Origin: Allomyces macrogynus ATCC 38327
Taxonomy: Eukaryota > Blastocladiomycota > Blastocladiomycetes > Blastocladiales > Blastocladiaceae
Length of the DNA: 13,887 nucleotides
Assembly: GCA_000151295.1 (NCBI GenBank)
Contig: GG745343.1
Coordinates: 598,919 to 612,805, forward strand
Reading direction: 5' to 3'
A program made the translations under genes and the position numbers. Below, one piece after another: positions 1 to 10,700 of the stretch. Every line of letters starts with the position of its first letter. Position 1 is the stretch's first letter. The notes beneath the pieces were generated by a model that saw only the letters and a program-made list of their open reading frames with translations, ran no database searches and was not told the DNA's origin.

Positions 1-1059
1 TTCCTGCTGCAGTGGTATGACGCCTTTGTCAAGGCCTGCACCGCGCACGCGCACCCGCACTACCCCAATGGCCGCGACCGTGCCGCCACGTCGGCTTCGG
101 CCCCGGCCCGCGGTCATGCCGCGCGCCTGCGTGCATCAAGCTCGGCCACGACCGACTCAGACGGGTCGGTCGCTGCCGCTGCCGCACGAGCCGTAGCTGC
201 CGGCGCTGGACGCGGCACCAACTCGACCGACGCGTCGTCGACCAACGGGTCGCTCGACGCGCTCCCGCCGGCCTCCCATTCAGCGTCGCACGTGCACCTG
301 TCGATGCCACACCACCACGCCACGCAGCACCTGCAGCCTGCACTCGACCGTGCCGCGCTTCGAGCCATGTACGCGCGCTTTTTCCCGTTTGGCGACGCGC
401 GCGCCTTTGCCGACCGCATGTTTGCTGTGCTCGACACGGACCGCGACGGTCTGGTCCAATTTCGCGAGTTTGTGCAGGCGCTCGCCATCACGTCGCGCAC
501 GGGCTATGTCGCCGCCGACGACCGCCTGCACTGGGCGTTCCGCCTCTACGACGTGAACGACGACGGCCTGATCTCGCGCGACGAAGTGCTGGCCGTCGTC
601 CAGGCACTCGACGCGATGCTAGGCCCACTCGCCACCTCCTACGCAAGACCTCCGCCGTCGTCTGCAACCACGACCGCATCGGGAACACTGGATGCGTCCA
701 CGCTCGCACCGCCACCGGCCGTCCCGCTCACCGTTTCGGCCAGTGCGCCCGTCTCGACTGACGGTGGGTGGCTGCACGGCGCCATGGACCCGGCGGCGCA
801 GCAACGGCAAAGGCACCATGTATCGTTCCAAGAACCGGCACGGTCCACACGGGATGCTGCGCCGATACCAGCAGCAGCTTTGCCACTGCCGGACCCGGGC
901 CCGGCGCGCGACTTGGCGCTCGCGCAGCGCGTCGATTACCTGTTTGCTGTCATGGACCGCAACGGAGATGGAAGAGTCGGGCTCGGCGAGTTTATGTCGG
1001 CCGCGCGCGCGCAGCCCGTGCTGCTGCAAGCACTCAGCATGTACGAGGGCATGGTTTGA
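1..1059 (+). CDS. Neuronal calcium sensor-1 / frequenin-like EF-hand protein, 5' partial
   Basis: This frame is open from the first base to a TGA at 1057-1059, giving 352 residues; the N-terminus lies outside the window. Three canonical 12-residue EF-hand loops are visible: 433-468 (starts DTDRDG), 550-585 (DVNDDG) and 955-990 (DRNGDG), each with Asp at position 1 and Glu at position 12. Family hallmarks around them are QWYDAFVKAC at the extreme left, RFFPFGD before the second EF-hand, FVQALAITSRTG after it, WAFRLYDVNDDG, and a C-terminus ending ALSMYEGMV, which matches the NCS-1/frequenin pattern. In fungi frequenin activates phosphatidylinositol 4-kinase in a calcium-dependent way; the N-terminal myristoylation site cannot be checked here. 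The protein is odd in having about 85 extra Ala/Ser/Thr/His-rich residues in the degenerate first EF-hand region and about 90 extra residues between EF3 and EF4. Family assignment is secure; orthology to FRQ1/NCS1 is probable. Confidence 0.88.
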   Translation, partial: FLLQWYDAFVKACTAHAHPHYPNGRDRAATSASAPARGHAARLRASSSATTDSDGSVAAAAARAVAAGAGRGTNSTDASSTNGSLDALPPASHSASHVHLSMPHHHATQHLQPALDRAALRAMYARFFPFGDARAFADRMFAVLDTDRDGLVQFREFVQALAITSRTGYVAADDRLHWAFRLYDVNDDGLISRDEVLAVVQALDAMLGPLATSYARPPPSSATTTASGTLDASTLAPPPAVPLTVSASAPVSTDGGWLHGAMDPAAQQRQRHHVSFQEPARSTRDAAPIPAAALPLPDPGPARDLALAQRVDYLFAVMDRNGDGRVGLGEFMSAARAQPVLLQALSMYEGMV

Positions 1060-2532
1060 TGTGTGTGGATCGGGGTTGCAGCAAGCGTCGCTGGCGGCGT
1101 GTATATCAATAGAGACCGCGATCTGGTTTTTTTTGGCTGGCACTGTGTTCCGCTCCGCGCCCATCCCCGACTTCCCCCGTGTGGACGTGACGAGGCGCGC
1201 CATAAAGACTGGAGACCGACCGCCGCACTGCTTGCTAAGGGCGAAGCTGACAGCGATGAACCGGCACAGATTGTCGTCTCAAACAGAATCATCACTGCCG
1301 ACTTGATCAGCTCGTCCTGTTCGGGCTCCCCACTCCTCGCGCTCCGCACGGTCCGCAAGTGCACCCCTGGCTCCCGAATGCTTGCTATTCCGCATTGATC
1401 ATGGTCTCTCGAGTCGTTCCACTCTCCATGAGGGAAGACCTCTTGGTGCACACGATTGCCGGACCAGGTGTGTTTGAGGCCGACCGCAGGAAATTTTATT
1501 TGGTCGCGTGCAAATATATATGCAGTGGTTTTCTGCCGACCTTTTGCAACCCAAACCTGTTGTTAACGCACACTTGGACAATAAATGCGCAGCAGGCCCA
1601 TTTTTGATTGGCCGCTTCACGCGCGCCTTGGGCTCGTTGGCCCCCAAGGTTCTTTTCCGCCACGTCCTGGCGGACAAACCCCAACCCGGTTTGTACGTTC
1701 TTCGAGTTGGGATCAATCTCGACGCGGCGCCGTCGCGGAGAGAGTTTCGGCCAAGAACTCCTGTCTATGGGGTAACCGCCGCCGCCGAAGAGAAGTTGGT
1801 GCATTCGAGGGGCGAGCGCGCGGCCAACATGTTCCATCCGGCCGCATGTCAACGACAAGGACGAGGGTGACTGGCAGCAACTCGACTGGTGGTTGCGTCC
1901 ACCAATGGCGCGCGCCGTGGTGGTCGCTGGCCGCTGTTCCAACACGCGCCAGGCTTTGGGGGGCGAGATCAGGGACACGATCGCCGTGGGTCCGCGACCG
2001 CCACGCGACAGGGCGCGTCGCGGCGCGTTGCTGGGCGGCGGAATCCGTTGACGGCGGCGTGTTGGCCCAGCCAGCCCTTGGATTGCGTTGTCAGCGTTAT
2101 CGCCCGCTGCTTCCCCCGCCCTTCTTTGGCGGAGCGCGTCTCGCAGCGGCACTCCCCAAGCGAGTGCGTGTGTGGTTTGGGCCGGTGAAAAAACACAACC
2201 ACCAACAAGTGGGATCATTCCCTCATGCTGGCGAGTCGAAGTCGCGTGCTTGCGTGGGCGGCCGCCACTGATTTCGAACCCACTTTGCCACGCGCACCCA
2301 CGCACGCGCAGAGACACTTGGCATGCAAGACCATTTTTGGCCGCCGCAGAAGGGCGACGGGTTCGCCGGTGGTCCGCGACGTGGGCCGGGTTGGTGGGGA
2401 GTGGGGCCGTGTCGTGCCGAAGTCGAAGAAGAGGAAGCATGCTCGGCAAGCTGCGAGGGCCGTCCCACCCGACCCGAGTGCGCGACTCCACCACTTCACA
2501 ACCACCACCGCCTTGACGGGCTCCGCCGCAAG

Positions 2533-2540
2533 TATAAGAG
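2533..2540 (+). promoter_or_regulatory. TATA-like element (TATAAGAG), possible promoter
   Basis: A TATAAGAG octamer sits in otherwise GC-rich sequence and is followed by a pyrimidine-rich stretch that could hold a start site about 30 bases downstream. It lies about 620 bases before the ATP-citrate lyase ATG, so using it would need a long 5' UTR or a 5' UTR intron. The assignment rests on the motif alone. Confidence 0.25.
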
Positions 2541-3089
2541 CGCCAGTCCCAGTCGCACATTCCGGCCTGCTCCGAATCCTCCTCCCTCCCCACCTCACGC
2601 TCGCTCGTGTTGGACCCGTCCCTGCTGTTGCCTGTGGACCGCTGCTGTGATCTCCTCGACTTGCGCCGTGTCTCGCTGCGCGAACCCATTCGCGTGCCGC
2701 GCCTCGCTCGTCGACTCTGTATATTTTCCATTTTGCCGCGTACCGCCCAACCGAGGTGCGCGTTCTCTTTTTGCCCTCCTCTGATCCGTCGCGCCGCGGC
2801 ATCCGGATCAAACCTCCGTTGCGCTCTTCAGGAGACGCTCGTCACCCGTCCTTCACGGTTCTCCATGACCGTAATTTTTTGGAGTGAGCGATGGGTGTTC
2901 TTCGGCGACTGGTCGCGCGCGTGCGAGTTCTCTGGCGGGTGACCGGGGCGGTCGCCCGCGCGCTGTGCTGTGCACGAGCACGATGCGACGCGACGCTTCT
3001 CTGAGCGAGTCCACGCGTTCTTTTGCCCGTAGCGCCGTCTGCTTCTTCGTTGACGACGCGACTGACAGTTCTCCACGCGGCCATTCCTT

Positions 3090-3096
3090 CATAAAG
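3090..3096 (+). promoter_or_regulatory. CATAAAG, possible TATA-like element of ATP-citrate lyase
   Basis: CATAAAG lies about 70 bases before the ATG at 3161 and is followed by a C/T-rich leader that runs up to the start codon. The spacing would give a short 5' UTR of about 40 bases. It competes with the TATAAGAG at 2533 as the core promoter; neither can be proved from sequence alone. Confidence 0.25.
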
Positions 3097-3160
3097 CCTG
3101 CGCCCGACCATCGCGCTCCTGTTCCTCGCTCCTTGATTCTCTGCACCTGCCGCCGCCACC

Positions 3161-6100
3161 ATGTCCGCCAAGGCCATTCGCGAATTCCACGGCAAGCATG
3201 TGCTCGCCTACCACCTGTCGCGCGCGCCGCTGCCGACCGGCGCCGTCGTGGCCCAGAATTTCGATCCGGCGGCGCTCGGCCACCCGCTTCTCGCGACCGT
3301 GAGTGTGCCGACGGTCTACACGTCCGAGTCGGAGCGCGTTGCCGTCGTCTCGCAGGCGCTCGACCGCGCGGCCGCGGTGCACCCGTGGGTCAAGACGGAG
3401 AAGTTGGTCGTCAAGCCAGACATGCTCATCAAGCGCCGCGGTAAGGCCGGGCTGCTCGGGCTCAACCTCAACTGGGATAACGCGCGCAAGTGGGTGATTG
3501 AGCGTGCCGGGAAGCCGTGCCAGGTACGTTTTACGAATGATTCTGTTCTTTTCGGCGGATTGGGAGTGGGAGCGTGGTTGGCGTGGTCGGTGTGGTCAGA
3601 GAAACGTGACCGCGACGAGGTGTGATGGCGAGCGAGCGAAAACGTCGAAGCTGTTGATCCGATCCGACCTCCCCTCCCGCCGCTACCGAAAGTGATCGCA
3701 TTGGCGCGACCATGATGACCTGATTGCTGACCGTGAAATCCCCCGCCGTCGCTACTCCTGAATCTCTAGGTCGAGCACACGTCGGGCGTCCTGACGCACT
3801 TCCTGATCGAGCGGTTCATCCCGCACCAGGGCCCCGAGGAACACTACGTGTGCATCCAGGCGACGCGGCAGGGCGATCTGATCTACTACTCGACCAAGGG
3901 CGGCGTCGACATTGGCGACGTGGATGCGCATGCGCGCCGTATTCTGGTCCCCGTGCTCGCAGCTTACCCGGACGTGGCCGTACGCACCGAGCTCCTCGCC
4001 GATGTCGCCGACAACCACACCAAGGCCGTGCTCGCCGAATTCATTGCGCGGCTCTACGCCGTCTACGCCGACTGCCAGTTCACCTACCTCGAAATCAACC
4101 CGCTCGTCGTGATCCGCAAGGGCGAGACCGTCGAAATTCATTACCTCGACCTGGCCGCCAAGCTCGACCAGACGGCCGAATTCGAGTGCGGGACCAAGTG
4201 GTCCAAGGCGCTCGGCCAGGCGCCCGAACTCGTGCGCCGCGCCGCGAATGCCACGCCTGGCTCCCCCACGACCGTCGATGACTTGACCGGTCCGCCCATC
4301 GAGTTCCCGGCGCCGTTTGGCCGTGAAATGACCAAGGAAGAAGCCTACATTGCCGAACTCGACGCCAAGACGGGCGCCTCGCTCAAGCTGACCGTGCTCA
4401 ACCCGCACGGCAAGATCTGGACCATGGTCGCCGGTGGTGGCGCGTCGGTCGTCTACTCAGACGCGATTGCCGCGCTCGGTTATGCGCACGAGCTCGCCAA
4501 CTACGGCGAGTACTCGGGTGCGCCGACGGAGACGCAGACATACGAGTACGCGCGCACGGTCCTTGACTTGATGACGCGCGGCGCGCCGCGCAAGGATGGA
4601 AAGGTCCTAATCGTCGGCGGCGGGATTGCCAACTTCACCAATGTCGCGTCCACGTTCAAGGGCATTGCCCGCGCGCTCGGCGAGTTCCAGAAGTTGCTGC
4701 AGGCGCACCAGGTACGCGTGTTTGTGCGCCGTGCCGGCCCGAACTGGCAGGAGGGGCTCAAGCTGATCCGCCAACTCGCGGCGACGCTCGGGATTGAAAT
4801 GCACGTGTTTGGGCCCGAGACGCACATCACGGCCATCGTCCCGCTCGCGCTGACGGGCAAGATGCCGTCGCTGGACGGCGCGCCCGAACTGCAGGGCGCG
4901 TCGCGCGCGTCCTACGACCCGCTCGGCGCCGCGCCCAAGACCGCCGCATCGTCGCCAACCGTCGAGGCCGCCAAGCCCCCCGGCGCGGTCGCCAAGCCTG
5001 TCGAGGTCGCGCGTGGGCCCAAGGGGACTGCGCACTTCCCGGACGCGCATGCGGCCGTGCCCGCGGCGTCGCGCGACGCGCCGTTCACGAACCGCACGCG
5101 CGCGTTTGTCTATGGGATGCAGCCGCGCGCCGTGCAGGGCATGCTCGACTTTGACTTCATGTGCCAGCGCTCTGTGCCATCGGTCGCCGCCATGATCTAC
5201 CCGTTCGGCGGATCGCATGTCCAAAAATTTTATTGGGGCACCCAGGAGACGCTCGTGCCGGTCTTCCAGTCGGTGGTTGCTGCGGTCAAGGAGCACCCGG
5301 AGGTGGACACGGTGGTCAACTTTGCGTCGTGCCGGTCGGTCTACGACTCGACGCTCGAGCTGCTCAAGTGCCCGCAGATCAAGACGATTGCGATCATTGC
5401 CGAGGGCGTGCCGGAACGCCGCGCGCGGCAGTTGCTGCATGCGGCCGCGGAAAAGGGAGTCCTGATTATTGGCCCCGCGACGGTCGGCGGGATCAAGCCC
5501 GGGTGCTTCAAGATCGGGAACACGGGCGGGATGATGGACAATATCGTCGCGTCCAAGCTCTACCGCCCGGGTTCGGTCGCGTACGTGTCCAAGTCGGGCG
5601 GCATGTCGAACGAACTCAACAACATTATTTCGCGCACGACCAACGGCGTCTACGAGGGCGTGGCGATTGGTGGCGACCGGTACCCGGGGTCGACGTTCAT
5701 CGACCACCTGCGCCGGTTCCAGCACGACCCGAACGTGGCGATCATGGTGTTGCTTGGCGAAGTCGGTGGGGTGGAGGAGTACGAGATTGCCAAGGCCGTC
5801 AAGTCGGGCGAGATCACTAAGCCCGTCGTCGCGTGGTGCATTGGTACGTGCGCGTCCATGTTCACGACCGAAGTGCAGTTTGGGCACGCTGGTGCCTTGG
5901 CCAACTCGGACAGCGAGACAGCCGTTGCCAAGAACCGCGCGCTCAAGGAGGCCGGCGTTTACGTGCCCGACACGTTCGAGGCCATGCCGGCAGTCCTACA
6001 CCGCGTCTACACGGAGCTCGTCAACAAGGGCACAATCGTCCCGCAGCCGGAGCCGGAAGTGCCTAAGATCCCACTCGACTACTCGTGGGCGCAGGAACTG

Positions 6101-6943
6101 GGCCTGATTCGCAAGCCCGCGGCGTTTGTCTCGACGATTTGCGACGACCGCGGCCAGGAACTGCTGTATGCGGGCATGCCGATTTCCGACGTGTTTAAGC
6201 AAAACATTGGCATTGGCGGCGTCGTCTCGCTGCTGTGGTTCAAGCGCCGGCTGCCCGACTACGCGTGCAAGTTTATCGAAATGGTGCTGATGCTCACGGC
6301 CGACCACGGGCCCGCCGTCTCGGGCGCGCACAACACGATTGTCACGGCGCGTGCCGGTAAAGACCTGGTCTCGTCGATCTGCGCCGGTCTGCTCACAATT
6401 GGCGAGCGGTTCGGTGGTGCGCTTGACGGCGCCGCCGACCAGTTCTCGTCGGCCTACGACCGGTCGCTGACGCCGCGCGCGTTTGTGGACTCGATGCGCA
6501 AGCAGAACAAGCTGATTTTGGGTATTGGCCACAAGATCAAGTCGCGCACGAACCCGGACCTGCGCGTCGAGATTATCAAGGAGTACGCCAAGAAGTCGTT
6601 CCCAGCGACGCCGATTCTCGACTACGCCGAGGCCGTCGAGGCCATCACGACGTCCAAGAAGGACAATCTGATCCTGAACGTCGACGGCGCGATTGGCGTG
6701 CTGTTTGTCGACCTGCTGCGGTACTCTGGCGCGTTCACGCGCGACGAGGCCGACGAGGTGCTCAAGATTGGCACGCTCAACGGCCTGTTTGTGCTCGGAC
6801 GGTCGATTGGGTTCATTGGCCACTTCCTCGACCAGAAGCGGCTCAAGCAGGGGCTCTACCGCCACCCGTGGGACGATATCTCGTACCTTGTCGGGCAGGA
6901 CGAGTCGGCGCGCATTCTCGCGTCGGCGGCGGGCACGAGCTAA
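3161..6943 (+). CDS. ACLY: ATP-citrate lyase (ATP-citrate synthase), fused full-length form, two exons
   Basis: The enzyme makes cytosolic acetyl-CoA and oxaloacetate from citrate, CoA and ATP, feeding lipid and sterol synthesis. Exon 1 is 3161-3523 and exon 2 is 3770-6943; joining them restores the frame (AGKPCQ to VEHTSGVL) and gives 1178 residues, against about 1100 in human ACLY. The start ATG has a CCGCCACC Kozak-like context and begins MSAKAI, as in animal and fungal homologues. Order along the protein: ATP-grasp/citrate-binding part with GGVDIGDVD at residues 165-173; [13 protein letters not shown] at 340-352; a Pro/Ala-rich linker around 450-510; the CoA-ligase part with the phosphorylated histidine His827 in QFGHAGA (human His760); and the citrate-synthase-like lyase part with His967, His1042 and Asp1093 matching human His900, His975 and Asp1026. 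All four share an offset of 67, so the active sites are complete. The N-terminus resembles fungal ACL2 and the C-terminal part fungal ACL1. Confidence 0.97.
3524..3769 (+). other. Intron 1 of ATP-citrate lyase
   Basis: The donor is CAG|GTACGT and the acceptor CTCTAG|GTC, with a CTGAC branch-point-like motif about 40 bases before the acceptor. At 246 bases it is far longer than the other canonical introns here (62-92). Reading through it would destroy the conserved [11 protein letters not shown] join, so the splice is well supported by homology. It is a phase 0 intron. Confidence 0.92.
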
Positions 6944-7516
6944 ATGGTTGGAGTGGGGTTTGGTTTGGTTTGTTGGAAGCACGGCCCGCGAGCGCCGGGC
7001 GCTGGCGGGTGGAGAACAGAGGTGGCGGTGTAGATGCTGCGATTTCGTTTCTGGCGCGGTCTTGATAAAGCCATTACATTTTCATTTCGTTGTGGGTCGT
7101 GCTCGTGGGTCGGCCGCGGTTTGGACTCTGTGATTGACCGAGCATGAGCACTGTGAGAAGACGCGTCGGACGCTTCGAGGGCCTCAGTGGCGCTGCCGCA
7201 CGTGTGTTGTCGAGAGATGTGGCAGTTTACGACACGTCGGGCTCTCGGAGCATTTTTGCTGGCGACAAGTCGCCAACTCTTTGCCAACTCCGCCAAAGCT
7301 CGCCCGCCACTCGCCGTGATCTTCACCCAGCACCGCGACCACCATCCAGTCGTCCCACACGACAACCACGGCGGCGACGCACCACTGCACCGCCCGCACG
7401 ACCCGACCTACCGCATTCGCGCGTGCGCCCGCCCCACCGCCCTCTGCGCGCACCAAGCGCCGCGATCGCCGCAACTGCACGCGTCCTTCGAGCCTGCTGT
7501 GGGAGCGCAACGCGCC
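6944..7516. other. Intergenic region between ATP-citrate lyase and Sec31
   Basis: This stretch holds the 3' UTR of ATP-citrate lyase, starting with a GT-rich run of GGTTT repeats, and then the presumed promoter of Sec31. Short open frames exist (for example + 7144-7584 and - 6940-7365), but their translations are Arg/Pro/Ala-rich and match nothing I recognise. A small perfect inverted repeat, GGCGAC-AA-GTCGCC, lies at about 7261-7274. Confidence 0.5.
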
Positions 7517-7764
7517 TGTGCCCCCCCCCCCCCCCCCCCCCCCAAACCCCCGGGCGGGTCCTTTTGAGGGGAGTCCCGGATTAAACCGGCCACCAAGGCG
7601 GCAAAAAAGTTTGCCCCCCCCCCGGGAAATTTAGGGGGGGCCCCCCGGGTTCCCCCCCCCTTTTCGGCGTTCCCCGAGAAAATTTTTCACCGGGGGGGGG
7701 GCCGGGGGGGGCCCTTCCACGCGGGCGTTTTTCCCATCAGCCGGCCCCCCCAACTTTTTTTGCA
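7517..7764. other. Homopolymer-rich block, probable low-quality sequence over the Sec31 5' end
   Basis: A run of 23 C at 7521-7543 is followed by repeated runs of 7 to 10 C or G and runs of T and A (for example 7613-7623, 7634-7660, 7692-7711). Nothing else in the window resembles this apart from the far right end. Immediately downstream a frame aligning to the Sec31 N-terminal region appears abruptly, so the missing first ~40 codons should lie here. Stretched homopolymers and lost frame are typical of base calls at the end of a capillary read. A weak echo of a Sec31-like start may be seen near 7575-7620, but I cannot read it reliably. Confidence 0.7.
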
Positions 7765-10700
7765 CTCGAGCTGTTTGGAAGTGCCTTTGACGATTCGCAC
7801 GAGCTGCGGCCCGTCGCGTCCGTCCCGTCGAGTGCGCGGTGCGTTTTTCTCTCCGCGTTGAAAATAAGCCGTAGGGGCGCCGAAAGTACGATCCGGGCGC
7901 TCATCACATCTTCCTTTCCCTGCGATACAGATTCAACCGCCTCGCCTGGACCAACTTCTGCACCGACGCAGCACCCAACGCATTCTAGCTGCGGGGCTCG
8001 AAAACGGCGAGCTCGCGCTCTACAACCCGCATGCACTGCTGCACGGTCCCGACGGCGGCGCCGACGACGTCGACGCGACGCGCCCGGACCCGGTGCTTTT
8101 CCGGTCGACCTCGCACACGGCCGCCGTCCGCGGGCTCGACTTCAACGCGATCCAGCCCAACCTGCTCGGTACCGGTGCGGGCGAAGGCGAGATTCTGATT
8201 TGGGACATGAATAACCCGGCGACGCCGTATTCGCCGGGACCCACCAAGTCGCCGCGGCTCGCCGGGTCGGAAGTCAATTGCTTGGCCTGGAACCGGTCAG
8301 TGCCGCATATCTTGGCCACGTCGTCGTCGAATGGGATCACGGTCGTGTGGGATTTGAAGAACCGCCGCGAAGTGTTTTCGCTCGCCGCGCCCACATCGGC
8401 GCCGGGGGGTATGTGGAATGCCGCCGGGTCTAGCGCCGCGGCAGGAGGGCGCCGCCAGGGGGTGGTTGTCGCGTGGCATCCCGATGTGGTTCGTATTTCA
8501 TGTTTTGCGTGCTCGTGGAGGTGGCAGACGCGAACAAATTGCTGACGTTTACGACTTCATCTGCTGCTAGCCGACGCAATTCGTCACGGCGCTCGAGGAC
8601 GACGCCAACCCCGTCATTCTCATGTGGGATCTGCGCAACGCGACAGCGCCGCTGCGCACGATGCAGGGCCACACCAAGGGCATCTTGTCGGTGGCCTGGT
8701 GTCCAAAGGACTCGGACCTGCTGCTGTCGTGCGGCAAGGACAACCGTACGCTCTGCTGGAACCCGGCGCAGGGCGAGATCATTGGCGAGCTGCCGCACGC
8801 CAACAACTGGTGCTTTGACGTGCAGTGGTGTGCGCGCAACCCGGACCTGCTCTCGGTCGCCTCGTTTGACGGGTCCGTGACTGTGCAGTCGCTTTTGCCG
8901 TCGGAACCGGCGCCGCCGGCATCGCCCACGACCGTCGCCAACGACCCGTTTGCCGCCATCACCCCGGCGGCCACGAGCGTCGCGTCGACGATCGCGCTCA
9001 AGCAGCCGCCCAAGTGGATGCGGCGGCCGTGCTCGGTCGCGTTTGGGTTTGGTGGGCGGCTCGTGCACGTCACGGCCAAGAACCAATCGCAGGTCGTTGT
9101 CAAGCAGATCACGGGCAAGATTTCCGCGCAGGCGAACGAATTGCAGCAGGCGCTCGCGGGCAACACGCAGGCCAAGCTCGCGCAGACGCGCGTCGAGGAA
9201 GAGGCCAACCCGAACCGCAAGCTCACCTGGACCGTGATTCAGAGTTTATTCGAGTCAGAGCAGGGGCGCTCCACGCTCGTGCGTTTGCTCGATGACGAGC
9301 TGCGCGCGCACCAGGTCGCGCTCGTCCCGCCGTACACGAGCCCAGAGGACGCGGCGGCTGCCGCCGCGGCTGCTGATGCTGCTGCTGCGGCGGCTGCAGC
9401 CGACTCGGCTGCGGCGCTCGCCGCCGCCTTTGACGGCATTGACGGCGTCTCGGCGCCCGTCGAGGGTGCTGAGGGTGCTGAGAGCGAGGACAAAAAGCCT
9501 GCCGAGGCGCCGGCAACGGAAGAGGCCAAGCCCGCGGCACCGACCGCGCTCGTGATCCCGGCCGACGCGACAGACACCGACGACGGCACGCTAATCCAAG
9601 CGGTCCTCCACGGCGACTACACCGAGGCCGTCCACGCGGCGCTCGCGCAGCACCGGTTCTCCGAGGCGCTGATCCTGGCCGCGTGCGGTGGGCACGACCT
9701 GTTTGTTAAGACACGCGACGCGTACCTCGCGCGGCACCCGGCGGCGCTGCACGCACTGATTGCCACGGTCGTTGCCGGCCGGTGGAACGACCTGCTCGTG
9801 ACTCAGTTTGACTGGCGGCAGATTCTGATTGTCGTCCTCACGTACTGCAAGGGCGACGAACTGATTGATCTCGCGGGCAAGCTCGGCGACCAGCTGTTGC
9901 AGCGCGGCGAGGAGCTCGGTGCCGTAATCAGCTTCTTGCTGTCGGGCCGGCTCGAGCAGCTCGTGCAGATTTGGTCACGGCACATGGCCGAGGACACGGT
10001 CTCGTCGCCCGTCCTGCAAGCGGCCGCGACGTGGGGGCCCAAGTGCGACGAGCGCGCGCAGTTGTTGCACCATGTGATTGAGCAAACGTCGCTCGTCATG
10101 GCTGCCGTCGGTGTGTCGCAGCTGCCCAAGGCCCTGCTCGCCGTGTTTGCCGAGTACGCCAATGTCGTTGCGCTCGCGGGCGACCTGCCCGTCGCTTGGA
10201 AGTACCTCATGCAGCTGCCGGCGTCGCCCGCGGCCGAGGGGGTCCCGGAACGCACGTGCACGGCGATTCAACTGCTCAAGCACCGTGTGCACGGTGCCTT
10301 GCCGCGCGCGTCGCAGATCGCCGACGCCCCAGCGCTGCCCTACGAGGTCGTCGACGTGAACGGCCCGCTCCTCGCGCCGGCGCTCGAGCCCGTCCCGGAA
10401 CCCGTCCAGCAGCAACCGCCCGTCGCCGCGCAGCCGCAGCAGCCCACGCAGGCCTACCCGGGTGCCCCGCAGACGAGCTACTACGGCAACGGGTACAACC
10501 CGTATGCGCCCGCCCCGGCCGCGCAGCAGCCCGTCAACCCCTACGCGCCCCCGGTCCCGACCGCGCAGCAGCCGCCCTACGGCGTGGTCCCGCCGCAACC
10601 CTACAACCCGTACGCCCCGGCGCCCGCGGCCGCTCCGGCGCCGCCCACGCCCGTCGGCGCAGAGTTCATGAGTAATTTATTGGATGGCCGCGACATGATC

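Larger units (their letters stand above)
1060..3160. other. Intergenic region between the calcium sensor and ATP-citrate lyase
   Basis: No gene is recognised on either strand. The left part should hold the 3' UTR of the calcium-sensor gene; an AT-richer patch at about 1485-1620 contains AATAAA at 1580-1585, a possible poly(A) signal but some 520 bases past the stop. The right part should hold the promoter and 5' UTR of ATP-citrate lyase. Long open frames exist, the longest on the minus strand at 1496-2731, but their translations are Arg/Gly/Pro/Ser-rich with no recognisable domain, as expected by chance in GC-rich DNA. Confidence 0.6.

Noticed and set aside
2262..2290. tRNA-like TTCGAACCC sequence
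   Set aside because: The flanking bases do not form a T-arm stem, and no anticodon or acceptor stem could be laid out on either strand.
1496..2731. A 411-codon open frame on the minus strand in the intergenic region
   Set aside because: The translation is Arg/Gly/Ser/Pro-rich with no recognisable domain, and similar long frames appear on several strands in this GC-rich stretch. It looks like a chance frame.
4607..5887. Long minus-strand frame (426 codons) opposite ATP-citrate lyase
   Set aside because: It is a shadow of the strongly conserved plus-strand gene. High G/C at third positions removes stops on the opposite strand, and its Arg/His-rich translation has no family character.
5996..6982. 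Minus-strand frame (328 codons) opposite the end of ATP-citrate lyase
   Set aside because: Same cause: an antisense shadow of a conserved coding sequence, with an Arg/Asn/Val-rich product of no recognisable family.
7144..7584. Plus-strand frame upstream of SEC31
   Set aside because: After its first ~40 residues it turns into an Arg/Pro/Ala-rich run ending in the poly-C artefact, and it has no similarity to the Sec31 N-terminus or any family I know.
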